A stretch of DNA of 29,058 nt from Proteromonas lacertae (GCA_002245135.1 NGBS01000072.1:1-29058), one strand, 5' to 3'; shown: positions 1 through 13,600, counted from the first letter of the stretch. A program made the numbers and translations. The notes: a model not told the origin generated them from the sequence alone.

Positions 1-1258
1 TCTCTTTTTCACTAGCAACACCATAAATTAACCATGAAAATGTAAATATATAAACCAAATTGTAACATAATCCAAAGAACATACCTAATCTTAAGAAATA
101 AGTACTTAAATAATATGGAAATTGTGGAAGGTTGTGATTCTGGTGATTTGAGGATCATAGTTATATTCTTGAGTAAATTTCTTTATTTCATTCATTAATT
201 CAGTTGGATGGGTGTTGTTTAAAGCTAATATTGTTTGATATAACATATCATACTAAATAAAATTTAAAGATAAATATATTATACTCTATTTTTCTTAACA
301 AGATATGATTTTGAATAGAATTTTACAAATAATTCATTATCACTCAATTCATTTGCTGCTTTGTGATTAATGATCATTTTATCAATTGAATTTTGAAGTG
401 TTAAAAACGATTGAGTATCTGAGAAACTAGCTCTCATTTTTATTTCATTTTTTTCTTTAGTAGAAACAGCATCTGGAGTGTATTTCATTGTAATGAACTT
501 GTCAATATCATCAAAAATAATTTCTCTTCCCAACCATTGAGTATTTTGTTGTGGATTTTGGAAATTGGGTGAATCATCACTCATATTATAACGTAATAAA
601 TAATCATAATTGTTATCTGAGAATGAATTGAGGTTTATTGCTAAGTATATTCTATCATGACGTGTATAATCTTCATCTTCAACATATCTTTTTAAATCAT
701 CTTCACTGTAAAACTTTAGAACGACATCTGATAGTTTTGGCACTTTCAATAACTCGATCGTTCCGTTGAACTGATTTTTTTCATCCTGAGATAATATACT
801 TTCATCGAAATTAAAGCCTATTTAACAAACATTAATATTAATGAAATAATACCTGGATAAAAATTATCCATCTTGTCTATAAAACTAGTTACATCACTTT
901 GCTTACCAACAACAGCAACGTGCATACCCATTTCTTTAATATGAGCAAACATGTCTCCTAATGGGTAAATTTCCCTTGCATTACTTACAAAGCTATTGTA
1001 TATAGCAATAAAATATATACGTCTCCTTTTGGTAGTAATATGGATCAACAACCAGCCATATTGGCAAGAACCCGATAGTCATAAGAATTGGTAGACCCTA
1101 GACAAATGGAATAGATGGTAATACAATTTCAAAAAAGGTTCTAACAGGATGTCTCATCTTAAGAACACAAGTTTTCTTGATCATCAACCACAGATCAAGC
1201 CAGAATGACTCACAGAAATCTTTTATACAATAATAATAAAATTAATACCTTTGAACAT
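1..1258 (-). CDS. ABCA-type ABC transporter, N-terminal part (runs off left edge)
   Basis: N-terminal half-transporter region of an ABC subfamily A protein, a membrane lipid or sterol pump class. Spliced exons on the minus strand: 1258-1249, 1219-1125, 1097-1021, 992-853, 817-285 and 252 to beyond 1. Introns are 27-35 nt and all start GTAT. The start ATG at 1258 gives MFKDFCESFWLDLWLMIKK, with the basic stretch (KMRHPVRTFFEI) that precedes TM1 in ABCA proteins. TM1 follows (LPILMTIGFLPIWLVVDP), then the first extracellular domain, then the start of TM2 near the window edge. It is a clear paralogue of the plus-strand gene at 1845-7862, with matching intron positions and phases. The first five exons are open. 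In exon 6, near 126-131, one base appears to be missing relative to the paralogue; both frames align with it on either side. This is either a decaying gene or a base-call error. NBDs are outside the window. Confidence 0.8.
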
Positions 1259-1844
1259 AGTGAAATTTTGCGATTTTCTAATCTACAAATGTCGGTTTTC
1301 TTTAAGCCTCAGTAGGACTATTTGAAATACAGTAATAATACACCTAATACACTTGCTACCATGTATTTAATTAAATGATAAGCAGGCTATGGAAAATATA
1401 CTATTAAAAGAACAATGATGATATTGACAATGTTACAAGATCGTTAGAAGCACTTTATTTTAATCTTGAAATTACAGTAATCAAGCCCTTAGAAAAATCT
1501 ATATGCTTTATCAACAAGTCAGGTTGTAGTTTAGAAATTATTCACTTAATATGTAGTGGGATTAAGTAATTATAAATAAAATGATGTTATACCCAAGATA
1601 CTATGGGGTTATAAAGTTAATAAATTGATAATTGCATATTTCTAAGATGTTGATAAGTGTTTTTACAGTGGTGTGAAAAATCCAAAAGATAGAAACTGTT
1701 GTTAAGTTATTTTTATAAAAATTGTCTAGACACTTTATATACAGATTGTGAGATAACAGTTTTTTTTACAATATTTTCTTCACGCTATAACACTTACTTT
1801 ACAAATTCCTAAAAGCATTTTATAAATCATCTTTTATATTCTAG
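1259..1844. other. Spacer between the head-to-head ABCA genes
   Basis: About 590 bases between the two divergent ABCA genes. It is very AT-rich and has no open frame of note on either strand. It should hold both promoters and the missing first exon of the plus copy. I saw no GTAT donor in a usable phase in the 100 bases before the acceptor-like TATTCTAG that ends at 1844. No repeat, RNA gene or recognisable site was found. Confidence 0.6.
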
Positions 1845-4800
1845 TGTTGTGCCTAATGTTTTGGATTCATTTATGGCTAATGCTTAAAAAGATATGGATC
1901 ATAAAGATAAGACATCTTCCAAAGCTGATTATTGAGTTTGTATTACGTTTATGATTTAATTACCTATAATAGTGTATTCCAGTGCTTATCGGAATTATTC
2001 TTATTCCAATTTATTATTCAGTTGATCCAGTTGTTTATAAGACTCAAACGTATTTGTAATTTTTTTATAATGAGGCCATAGTTTTGTATTAAACGCTAAA
2101 GAGATTTACCCTTTAGGAGATATGTTTGGCTCATATCAAGGATATGGGTATGCATATAGCAGTTGTTGGTAATGAAAATGATGTGAACAATTTTCTGAAT
2201 AAAATGGATGGTTTTTATCCTGGTATATATATATTTATATTGACATTTATTGTAAATAGGTTTTAATTTCAATACAAGTGTATTGAGTGATGATGAAAAG
2301 AATAGTCTAAAAGATTCAATCGAGTTATTGAAAGTGCCAAAACTATCAGAAATTACAATTAAATTTTCAAGTGAAAATGAATTAAGAAACTATATCAAAG
2401 ATGAAGATTACACTCACCATGATAGAAATATACTTAGCAATAAATATTAATTCATTTAAAGAGAATAATTATGATTATTTACTACGTTACAATATGAGTG
2501 ATGATTCTCCTAGTTTTATGAATGAAATGGAGTATAATATTATGTCCTATATAATATGTTTTTGAATAGTGTATTGAATGAATATAGAAGCGAAACAACA
2601 TGGAGTGAGATTAATAAATTTATATCAATGGATTATTCTCCTTTTGGATATTCAGATTCAGAGGTAGACAAATTAAAGAAAAAGTGTTATTTTGATAAAA
2701 CTCAATCATTTTTAACACTTCAAAATTCAATTGATAAAATGATCATCAATAAAGAAGCAGCAGCGAATAATAAATTGAGTGATAATGAATTATTTACAAA
2801 GTTTTCTTCAAAAGCTTATCTAGTAAAGAAAGAAAGAGTATAATAATATTATATATGTTTTGTATATACTTAATTAGGGCGAATTATTGTACAATACAGT
2901 TTTAGCTTTAAATAGAACTCATCATAATGTACTAATGGATGAAATAAATAATTTTATGAAAGAATATAACTATGATCCTCAAATCACAAGAATCACTTCA
3001 TTTCCTGAGTATGGCCATGAGTTAAATGGTTTCTTTGCCACTATTGCTCCTTACATAGGATCAATATTTGTTATTTCGTTTATTTTTATACTAGTGTGGT
3101 TTATCAACAATGTTGTGATTGAAAAAGAGAAGAGAATAAGAGAAGGGTTGTATGTAATGGGATTAGATGAAACTGCAATGATGGTTTCTTGGCAATTGTT
3201 TTATTATATTGAAACATTGGTAGTTGCTATTATTATAACATTAATATTGTATAATGTTCATCTATTATTATTATGTATATAGTATTATTATAGCACCTCA
3301 CTCAAACTTCTTCTTAGTATTTCTGTTATTTTGGCTTTATGGTATTGCTTTAATCAGTTATGGTTATATTATCACTACTTTTTTCAACTCTGTAAAATAT
3401 GCAAGCGCTGTTGGTACAATGGTATTTTATCTAATGTTTGCTATATGTGTTGCAAGTATGTTTTTATTATTAATATTATATTAAATAGCTGCAGCTGCTG
3501 GAAATCTGACTTCATCCGCTAAATTAGGTTTATCCATCTTCTTTCCTTTTGCATTTAGTAATGGTATGAATATATTATCAACACTTGAAGCTAATGCAGT
3601 TGGAATTAGTTTCTCAACAATAAATGATAATGTTGAACAAACTCAATATTCAACTGCATTGCTAATGCTATTTATTGATTCAATAGTTTATTCACTCATT
3701 GGTTGGTATTTAGATAAAGTAATTCCAAAAGATTATGGTAATCATTACAGATGGAACTTCTGTTTCTCCATTTCTTATTGGACTGGAAATGGTGATAATC
3801 ATTTGAATAAAATAGCGGATAATAGTGAATTGGAAGATGATGGAAATTTAGATCAAAATGGTGTAAGAAAAAAACACTTTGAAGAATTAGAACCAAGGTT
3901 AAGGGAATTACATAAGGAAGGTAAATGCATTGATGTTAATGGTTTGTATAAAGTATTTAAAACTCGTGATGGAAAGAAAGTAGCAGTTAATCATTTGAAT
4001 ATGCAAATGTATGAAGATCAAATCTTTGTGTTATTAGGTCATAATGGTGCTGGTAAAACAACAGCTTTATCCATTCTAAGTGGATTAATTAATAGTACAA
4101 GTGGTACAGCAACAATGTATGGCTATGATATGAATAGTCAAATGAAAGAAATCCGAAAGATAATGGGAATTTGTCCTCAACATGATGTATTATTCGATGA
4201 ATTAACAGTGAAAGAACATTTATATTTATTTGCAGCAATTAAGGGAATGCCACAGAAAGAATTACCAGCAGCTGTGAATAAACTGCTCAGTGAAATTGGT
4301 CTTACAGAAAAAACAGAAACTCCATCATGTGAATTAAGTGGTGGACAAAAGAGAAAATTGAGTGTAGGAATTGCATTAATTGGTAATTCCAAAATCGTCT
4401 TTTTAGATGAACCAACTAGTGGAATGGATCCTTATTCTCGAAGAAGTACTTGGTCAATATTACAAAGTAATAAAGAAGGAAGAATAATTATATTAACAAC
4501 TCATTTCATGGATGAAGCTGATTTATTAGGAGATCGAGTTGGAATAATGAATGAAGGTCAATTAATCTGTTGTGGAAGACCTCACTATTTGAAACAAGAA
4601 TATGGAATAGGATATACCTTAACAATAGTAAAGAAAGAGTTGGAAAATAGTGCAGAAATAATGAAACTATTAGAAGAAAAGATTCCAAAAGCTGAGCTAT
4701 TAACAGATGTTGGAAAAGAAATCTCATTTCGATTGCCATTCTCTTCAGCTAGTGAATTTCCTGAATTACTAAATGAGATAGATAATAACAAAGAAAAATA

Positions 4801-7800
4801 TGGAATTGATAGTTATGGAATGTCTGCAACAACGATGGAAGAAGTATTTTTAAATTCAGCAAAGATTGAAGATGAAGAAACATCAAAACCCACAAATGAA
4901 ACGAGGATCAAAGTAGAATACAAACAGTTTGATAGAGTTAATTCTGTTAAAAAGAACTTATTTTTCACTCATTTAAAAGCTTCACTTAAAAAGAGATTAT
5001 GGAATATGAGAGGAAACAAAGATGCAATAATACTTCAAATTGTTGTACCAATGATCGTACTAATAATAGGATTATCAACTGTCAGTAATATAATTACAAG
5101 TGAACCAGCAACGTATATATTATTTATGTTATTATCTAATAGATATGAAATGAATACTCACAGATACAACAAGAAAATTGACAATGCAACTGATAGATAT
5201 AAAACTCAATTTCCATTTGATAAAGTAACAAATCCAGCTTTTAGTACAGTTTTTGATCACTTGAATAAGAATGATGTTGTTCCTGTTTCGGTAGACACTT
5301 CTTTGTATTATACAGATGAAACTTGTTTAAATGAAATACTATTTGATTCTCTTTCTGATGAAGAAAAGAAGAGAAATTGTGCAATTGTATATAATTATTA
5401 TTTAGTTTATGTTTGTAATATTTTTAGTTAAATGCCAATACGAATTATGCAGTTCCATTATTTGGAATGTATGAATATTTATTATCAACAATGTTTACTT
5501 ATGAATCAACACGTTATTTAGCTGGTGTAGAAGTTCCTGATTTAGAATCAAATGGAATAGTATCTTATATCTTTGTAAATACCTCAAGTGGACATGGAAG
5601 TTCAATTGGTTTGAATTTACTGAATGAAGCTCGATTAAGAGAATGTACTAACGATCCTGAAGCAGTATTAAGGACATCTGGAACAACACTTCCATTTACA
5701 AAAAGTCAGAAAGAAGATGCAGAAGGTGTAAGTGGCTATAGTTCTCCAACTATTGTAGGAATGGCACTTTCATATATTCCAGCTTATTATGGTGCATTCT
5801 TAGTTTTAGAAAGGCAATTTGGTGTAAAACATCAACAAATAATTAGTGGAATGAGCATTGTTGCCTATTGGTTATCTTCGTTTATTTGGGATATTGTAAC
5901 ATTCTTAATTCCGTATATATTTAGTAAGATTTGATTATATTTATATAGATCTGCAATAGCTTTGATAATGTTTTTTTTGTTTAGCATAAAAGAATATACA
6001 GATCATATTACTGTTGTTATAGTGTTATTTTTATTCTTTGATTTAAGTATTTGCTCATTTACATATTGTGAAACTTATATGTTTAAGAAATACGAAGTTG
6101 CTCAAGTATCTATTTTCTTCATCAATTTACTGATGATTGTTGTTGTGTTAATATTGTTCTTTATCAACTTTGTTAAATCAGCTTGTAAAATTCCAATTAT
6201 TGTAGAGTATATATTATATATTATATATATTGTAGTTGGATTTTTGGTATTCTATTTCCACCATTTAGTTTTGGTCAAGCATTGTATAGATTGGGAGTTT
6301 GGAGAATGTTACCAGTTGTTGATAATATGTGTGATGCAATGAATGACAAATATGTTGATCCAGAAGTATATTCAAGAGAAAGAGACCCATTTGAATTTAA
6401 TCAGATAGGAAAATATATATTGTTTATGGCAATTCAGTTTGTGGTTTATGGTTTCTTGGCTATTCTTGGTGATTATGTATTATCTTATCCACTGTTAAAA
6501 CAGAAAATACTTCCAGACAAAGATTTGCCAATGAGAGAATATGTAGATGATGATGATGTAAAGAAAGAAGCTGAAAGAATAATAAATAAACAACCACATG
6601 AAAGTGGAAAAGAAGAAACAATTCAAATTCGTGGATTAAGAAAAGTATGGAATAAAAAGAAAATAGCTGTTGAAAATTTGAATGTTGGATTAATTCCTGG
6701 AACTTGTTTTGGTTTTTTAGGAATAAATGGAGCAGGTAAAACCACAACATTAGAAATGTTGAGTGGAGATATAATTCCAACGAAAGGAACAGCGAAAATC
6801 AACAAATTGGATATATTAACAGATCAAATTGAAGTTAGAAAGATGTTGGGATATTGTCCACAATTTGATGCTTTACTACAGTATTTGACAGTAAAAGAAC
6901 ATTTATATTTATATGCCAAAATCAAAGGTGTTCCAGATGATATAATTGAAGATGTAATAAATGAAAAGATCGATCAAATGGATTTAGGAAAATTTGTGAA
7001 TAAAACAGCTGGATCATTAAGTGGAGGAAATAAACGAAAGTTGAGTGTAGCAATTGCTTTAATAGGAAATCCTCCATTAGTATTCTTAGATGAACCATCA
7101 ACAGGAATGGATCCAGTAGCTAGAAGACATATGTGGGATATAATAGCTGATATAACAATCAAGAGATGTGATACAACAATAATCTTAACAACTCATTCAA
7201 TGGAAGAAGCTGAAGCATTATGTACATTGGTTGGAATAATGGTAGGTGGAAGATTGAGATGTTTAGGATCTTTACAACATTTGAAGAATAAATTTGGTCA
7301 AGGATTTATGTTAGAAGTAAAATTGAATGATAATAAAGAAGAAGAAATGCAAGAAATAATAGAAAAGATGAAAAGTGTAAATGGTGATAGTTTAGTAAAG
7401 AATGATATAGAGAATATATGTAAAGAATTAGGAAAAGAAAGTCGATTTGATTTAATCAATGAAGTAGATAGTGGTTGGTCAATATTTTGTGAATTGAATA
7501 AACATGGATTAATAAGTAAAAGTTTCTTTAGTGATTGGTGGAAGTTGGAAGATCGAGTAGATGAATTAAATGGCAGTTTAAAAGAAATGTTTGATAAGAT
7601 TGAATTATTAGAAAGACATGATAATTACTTGAGATTTAAGATTGATGTGAATGATATAAAGTTGGGTGAATTATTTGGTTTAATCGAAGGAAAGAAAGAA
7701 GAATTATCAATCAAAGAATATAGTTTTGCACAAACATCGTTAGAACAAATCTTTAATTCCTTTGCTTCTCAACAAGAAGAAGAAACTGGAGAAGTGAGAG

Positions 7801-7862
7801 GTTTAAAGAAACAAAAATCAACAAACTATAGTAATATGCCTTCTAAAGATATCGCCATATAG
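1845..7862 (+). CDS. Full-length ABCA-type ABC transporter (two NBDs), 5' end with frame breaks
   Basis: ABC subfamily A full transporter, about 1880 residues from ATG 1856. Introns: 1940-1972, 2050-2081, 2223-2259, 2532-2569, 2838-2877, 3249-3282, 3456-3488, 5387-5427, 5913-5948, 6207-6235. Order: TM1, extracellular domain, TM2-6 (about 3040-3740), NBD1, TM7, second extracellular domain, TMs (about 5740-6470), NBD2, stop TAG. NBD1 has Walker A GHNGAGKTT (about residue 645), signature LSGGQKRK and Walker B FLDEPTSGMDP. NBD2 has GINGAGKTT, LSGGNKRK and FLDEPSTGMDP. Both ATP sites look competent. Family role: ATP-driven lipid export or flipping in plasma or endomembranes; the substrate is not readable. 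Oddities: one extra G near 2131 and one extra A at 2426-2428 break the frame relative to the minus paralogue. The segment from 1845 matches exon 2 of the paralogue, but no first exon was found upstream. Translation could begin at 1856. Everything from 2570 on is open. Confidence 0.88.
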
Positions 7863-8009
7863 TTTCGTTAGTGTTACATCTAACTACATTGATATATTAT
7901 ACCTTATATTGAATTTACAACTGATTTTGTTTAATTCTTGAAATATTACACATAAAATATATTATATACAATACAATATGAAAAGAATATATAATAATTT
8001 ATTAATATT

Positions 8010-8588
8010 TTATTTAGCAGACTTCTCTAACACTTTATCCATTAGATTAACTGGTTTAAAGCAGTTCTTTCTATTTGTATCAACAATACATCCATTCATT
8101 AACATTTCATCGAGAAGCATGTAGGCTCTGTCAAGGTTTAACATGATCTACATAAATATATAAATATTGTTCTACTATACATCTAATTCTGTCTATGAAA
8201 AAAATATAGAAATAATATAAACATACCACTTTACCAAATAATGTATCTAAACTTTCAACATATGTGTGAATGAATTCGTATAGTGCCATTTCATTCTATC
8301 GACAAGTTTATATATACATCAATTCATACTTCTTGATCATCAGGATTAAAACCAATAATAAAAAATAATGAGGCATATCGCCTATAGACTATTTTATATC
8401 CTCTAAATTCCAAAAAAGAACACTAATGGAATAAAATGCTATAAATATACATAATCCTGTGGCCTTGATAAACATCTTCTAACAGCTTCAGCTTCTAGTG
8501 TAGTTCTTTCTTCAATCTTCAAGAATTCATAATATTGTGCAAGACGTGTTTGACCTTGCTTATTGACCATAATAAAAAACTTTATCAT
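8010..8588 (-). CDS. AP4S1: AP-4 adaptor complex sigma subunit
   Basis: Small (sigma) chain of the AP-4 heterotetramer, which sorts cargo at the trans-Golgi network without clathrin. Five exons: 8588-8451, 8422-8330, 8295-8227, 8192-8181 (only 12 nt) and 8147-8010, joined by introns of 28-34 nt that all start GTAT. The 149-residue product compares with 144 in human AP4S1. From memory, human AP4S1 has [20 protein letters not shown] at its N-terminus and a stretch like [23 protein letters not shown] near its C-terminus. This protein reads [20 protein letters not shown], and later [20 protein letters not shown] followed by DTNR. The NGCIV(D/E)TNR block favours AP-4 over AP-1, AP-2 and AP-3 sigma chains. 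The start is the ATG at 8588, because MIKFF aligns exactly. It converges on the ABCA gene across about 147 bases and diverges from the CID gene. No breaks. Confidence 0.92.
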
Positions 8589-9164
8589 CTTGTATATTAG
8601 AAAGATATAATATAAATGAAATCTTATTGGTAGATTTAGATTTGATTAGGCTTGAGATACATTATTTTAAATTCCTGTTTTCTAATCATATATGTATTTT
8701 ATGTATATATTATTACATTAAATTGATTATACTTAGGCAAATAACCAAAGATCCATGGATATGAATATATAAAGAGTATATTTCTTAAGTATAGTAAAAT
8801 AATTTTTCTTAAATAATCATGTGAAATATGTAATGTGTTATAAATAAAATTGATTTGTGGTAGTAGATGTTTAGGAGAAGAAGGTACATTTGTGAAATTA
8901 GAAGTAATAATCATTAAAACAACATGATTGAGATAAATGATGCAATTAATAATGATCCAATATGTTAGCGATCGAATTTGTTTGTTTCTTTATTGAATAG
9001 TGTGAAATATCTTTCTCTTTTTATCATTATCATCACTCTTTGACAGTTTAAAAATAAAAAACAAAATAAGTAGTGATATTAAAATAATGAATAAGAAGAA
9101 AACAACAAAAATGAAAAAAGCTTGATTTATCTCAAACGCGAGGCAAAGAATTATTTCTTGATAA
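8589..9164. other. Divergent intergenic region between AP-4 sigma and CID gene
   Basis: About 575 AT-rich bases that must contain both promoters. A minus-strand open frame at 8990-9262 is hydrophobic but overlaps the first exon of the CID gene, lacks similarity to anything I know and has no matching exon structure, so I do not call it. No RNA gene or repeat was recognised. Confidence 0.55.
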
Positions 9165-10566
9165 ATGAGTTTAGAAGAGTTTGACACTGCATTAAAGAAG
9201 TTAAATCTTCTAGGTATAAGTTTATGTATTTGATTAAATAGATATTCATATTCAAAAAGCATCAGAGATTATGATTGATGGTTTTGATAATGCTAATGAG
9301 TTTACTGATGTATTAAACACTTATTTATATATAGAAATGGAAAAATTCTTTGTTCAATGTGCCAAGGGGAGATCATAACAAATTTCTTGCTCATATGTAT
9401 TACTTATCTAGATATAATGCATTTAGGTATTTAGCAAATGACGTACTGCAGAAGTGTAAGAAAAAAGGAAACAACTATAATAAAGAATTCACAAATGTAT
9501 TGATTCCTTCATAATTGAATAATCATATATAGATATTACCATCATGTTTCAAACTAGTAATAGATAAAGGATTTAACTGTGCAGCAAAACTAATCAGACT
9601 CTGTACAATATGGGAAAACAGAAATGTTTTGCATTCAGATGTTGTTAAAAGGCTTAACAGTATTCTAACTCAACAAATCAAAAGAGTTCCATCCCCTCAT
9701 ACACCGCCTGGCAGTCCTCCTGGTTCACCTTCATTATCTCCAAATGATGAGTATGATTCTTACTCAATGTCCTATAATTCATTGTATACACCATCTAGTG
9801 CTTATATTCCATCTTCTTCATCCATTTCTCCAGTGAAAAGACCACATGATTCAGTTTATAATAGAAGTAGTAGTGGTATTAACGAATCACCTATTGTTAG
9901 AATTAAGAAATTATCTGCCGATCCTTTATTCATTGGCTTAGAACCATCCTTTCAATCAATGTGTATATCAGCTGATACGTTAGAAGCATCACTTACAGAA
10001 ACAAAAATGTTAAGATCTCAATTGTTGCGATTTCCTGATGGACTATTTGATGACTCAATTGCAAATGACAAGAATACTCTGAATAATGCATCCAATGTGA
10101 TTAAAAATTTGAATGATAGTTACAGAACCACTAATACATATCGAAGGCAATTGATTGACATGCTGCAATCAGTTTTGATTGATATATCTTCTGGATTTGA
10201 CACTATTAAAGCTAAATTAAAAGTATTGATATATTTATTCACTCTTATCATTCAATAGCAAGTGGATAGTTTCTACCAAAAATTGAATGATCAACTTCCT
10301 TCAGCAGATAATACAGGTAAGATAAGGAAACTCGTTCCAAAGGTTGAAAGAGGGGAATCTCCTCATGATAGTGAAAGTGAAGATGATGCAAAGCAAGAAG
10401 AAGAGAAAGTAGAAGTTATACCTGAAAAAGAACAGCCTACGTATGATTTATATTATTATATTTGAAATGTGTTCTAATTTTTATTAGATATAAATGGCAT
10501 CCTTCACTTGGCTATGTTGAAGTTAAGAAAATTGACATAGATGCTGTTGACGAATGGAGGGAATAA
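9165..10566 (+). CDS. CID-domain protein (RNA polymerase II CTD-interacting type)
   Basis: Protein of 409 residues in six exons: 9165-9213, 9242-9309, 9335-9496, 9533-10222, 10259-10440, 10488-10566. Residues 1 to about 150 form an RPR/CID fold. The diagnostic block is RYLANDVLQKCKKKG followed by KEF, matching the (L/F)YLANDV(I/L)Q..K+KG...EF signature of RPRD1, Rtt103 and CHERP-like CIDs. A later helix reads AAKLIRLCTIWENRNVL. In the family this domain binds the phosphorylated CTD of RNA polymerase II in the nucleus and acts in termination or 3' processing. After it come a Ser/Pro-rich linker (TPPGSPPGSPSLSP), a helical stretch (ETKMLRSQLLRFPDGLF), an acidic segment and a C-terminal tail KWHPSLGYVEVKKIDIDAV. 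An apparent frameshift near 9350 disappears once the 25-nt intron 9310-9334 is removed. I cannot choose between RPRD1-, Rtt103- and CHERP-type orthology. Confidence 0.82.
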
Positions 10567-10680
10567 AATTTTCTGTACTATCGTTAATGTAATTAAATAA
10601 TCTATTGTATTGAATTGATTTTATAATGTATTCAGTGAAAAAAACTCAAACAACATATCGAACAGGTTTGTATTAACAAA

Positions 10681-13600
10681 ATGGAAGAAATGTCGATTCA
10701 TCCCGACATTATACTGTCTTGGTTTTCTAGTTCACACCAAGGATTTGCTGTTGTGAATAAGAGCACAAAAACATTTAAGACAAATAACTCAATATTTAAA
10801 GATTTTTTGGAATACTTACACCATCTTGGATTAGGATCTTCTCAGGATTTAGTTGCACAGTTCTATGAAACTTTACCCAAATCTGGAAGTGAGCCTAAGT
10901 GGTTGAACAATGAAGTGACATTGAAGGTTCCAAATCAATTTAATCTAACATTTTCATACGATTATTATTATATTTCACCAACTACCTTATATTTAGTTTA
11001 TAAAGGTAGAAAAGTAACTCAATTAGATCAACCAAGTATAGTGTTACCATTATGGTCATTTATAAAAATGCATTTAAATGATTGCTTGGTATTGATAGAA
11101 ACAAATGGTAGAATATACCAATCCAACTCATTATTTGAGCAAATTTTCACTCACAACCCAACCAAAAACTCCACAATATACGATTTTTTCAAACAAAGGA
11201 AGTTATCTTATGAAATATTCAAATCAAAGTTCGAATCTTTACCAAATGGTGAAATATGTTCATTTTCACTAACTCCATCTGATAGTCCCAATACAGTATC
11301 CTGTAATATGATTCGTTATTCAACAACAGATACATCTGATATATCTCCTTATATACTATTAGCAATTCCATTATCAATTAATTGTTCAAATAACGACTCC
11401 AGCATGTGTAATATCCCAAAAGCAATAGTAAATTCACAAATATTGAAAAATAATATGAATTATACACCGATAAATGCATTTACAACTACTCAGAATATAT
11501 TCAATAACAGTCAATTAATTCTATCCGAAAAATCCCCAGATTCTACATTTTCTTCATCTGGGGGTGGAAATTCATCCGGAAATTCTCCTGCCCCATCTTT
11601 ATCTTATTTTGGATCACCATCACCTTACAACAAGAAATCAATTTATGATAATATAACCGATGGACAAATTCTGTATGGAAATATTGACAATGAAGGTAAG
11701 AAATTATATAATATTTATCCAATAATCAAAGATATTGAAGAGATCCAACTACATGAAATAATTAATTTAGATTCTGTAGGTGATATTCAAAAAGCAATAA
11801 AAGACTTAAATAATAATATGGAAAATCGTAATCAAAATATTGTTATTAAATATATCAATATTAAACTACCATTTAGAGAAGAATACTCCGTTTGTGACTT
11901 ATATATATCCTGTAGAAAGATTGAAAATAAAAATATTGATAATAAAACACCATTATGTTTATCATTTGCTCTAGTAAATAGCTATAGTAAAACTTCCTTC
12001 GCTAATGTCACATCATGTTCAACTGGTGATCCTGTCGTGAATATCCTTGATCCTTATTTCATTATAGATACACAGTTAATCGTTAAAAATGAATCCGAAG
12101 GGATTAAGAACTTATTAAGCAGTTCTTTAATGAATGTAGATTTTATAAAATACTTTAGTTTAACTTCTACAGATGCTAAATCAATCATAGATCATCTATC
12201 AAATTCTAACTTTAAATGTTATGAAAAAGATGTAAGTAGAGCAGTTTATAATCATGAATTACACTTTCATATTTCTATTATTTCTGTACCACTGGATCCA
12301 TCACATAAAGTGGGAATTTGTATGATAAGAAAGCAACCAGATCCATACTTAGAAGATATTAATAACACTTTAATGTCAATTATTGACTTTCCTTATGCTA
12401 TAATTAAAAATATAAATGATAATAATTATATAGTAGTAGAATGTAGTACAAATTTTCAAACTGCTACAGCTATTAGTGCAAATGAAACAATTCAATTGGT
12501 GAAGGCTGTAGAAAATACGAATTTGTATTCTATAAAAAATGCTGCAAAGTTTGATGTGAATTGGATTATACGTGAATATATTGAAGGCAAACAGATGTTA
12601 TATTCAACAGAATTGCCAACAAGACATTCTTCCTCATCTGCTACAAATAAAGATGGCAATAATTCAAACATGTTTGAAAATGAGCCGATTAGAAGATGTG
12701 TGTCGAAATCATTTGATTTTGATAATTATGATTCTTTATTCTTTAGAACATTTACATATGATATTATGTCACCAACTTCAGAGCAAGAGAATAGATATAT
12801 TGTTGTAAATTCATCTTCTTCATACTCAAACTTGTTTGAATATGTGTCAAACTATGTTCAAACCAAGGGTTCTGGATATGAAATTATTGAGTTAGAGGAT
12901 GTAGAAATAAAGAAACGAATTATATGTTTAATCAGTATTCAACCGTTAGTTGATATTACACGATGTAGCTTTGGATTAATCGATTTATCCAAACATTTAG
13001 GTATGAGAGAAAAACATCTAATTCAAGAGTTAAATGAAGAATGTTTAAAGTATAAAACACTATATAATTTAATAACTCGTAACTCATGGTGCATTACACT
13101 ATCATCTAATGAATACTGTATCAAAACCCTCTCTCAACCTGCACAGAGTATAATCTATGCAAAACCATCAGAAGAATTCGTTAATAGAATCGATCCACAT
13201 TATCGCAGTACATTCGTCTCTTTAATATCAAAAATCAATCCAGATCCAATAGTTGCATTTGAATTACCTATTTTAACTGTAAATAATGATTATTCATGGA
13301 TGAAATGCACATTTATTTTGAATGATTCAGATATATTGTGTATCTTAGGTCCAAATTCACTTTCTTCTGCTTCAATTCCTGATGATTTATATCGTAAAGC
13401 TTTCGCTGTTCATGGTTGCTGTCATATCTTTATAAACCCTGAGAATAAAATTATTTATTCAATTACATTAGATCAAGATGATTGTACGAATTATAGCAAT
13501 ACTACTCCCTCTTTAACATCCTTAAAATCAACACAATTAGCATTATATAATGAACTTAATAAATACTTGACCCAAGTAGTCAGTAATGAAATGACTATAT

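Noticed and set aside
2082-2531. Programmed +1 frameshifting in the ABCA genes
   Set aside because: The break sites share no common sequence, and one is a missing rather than an extra base. Read error or decay is simpler.
6460-6780. Minus-strand open frame within ABCA exon 11
   Set aside because: Shadow of NBD2 coding sequence; Leu/His/Phe-rich with no recognisable domain.
8990-9262. Hydrophobic minus-strand open frame next to the CID gene
   Set aside because: Overlaps the first CID exon, has no recognised similarity, and such frames are common in T-rich DNA.
9310-9365. Apparent frameshift in the CID domain near GGGG at about 9365
   Set aside because: Removing a 25-nt GTAT...TAG intron (9310-9334) gives a continuous, better-aligned frame.
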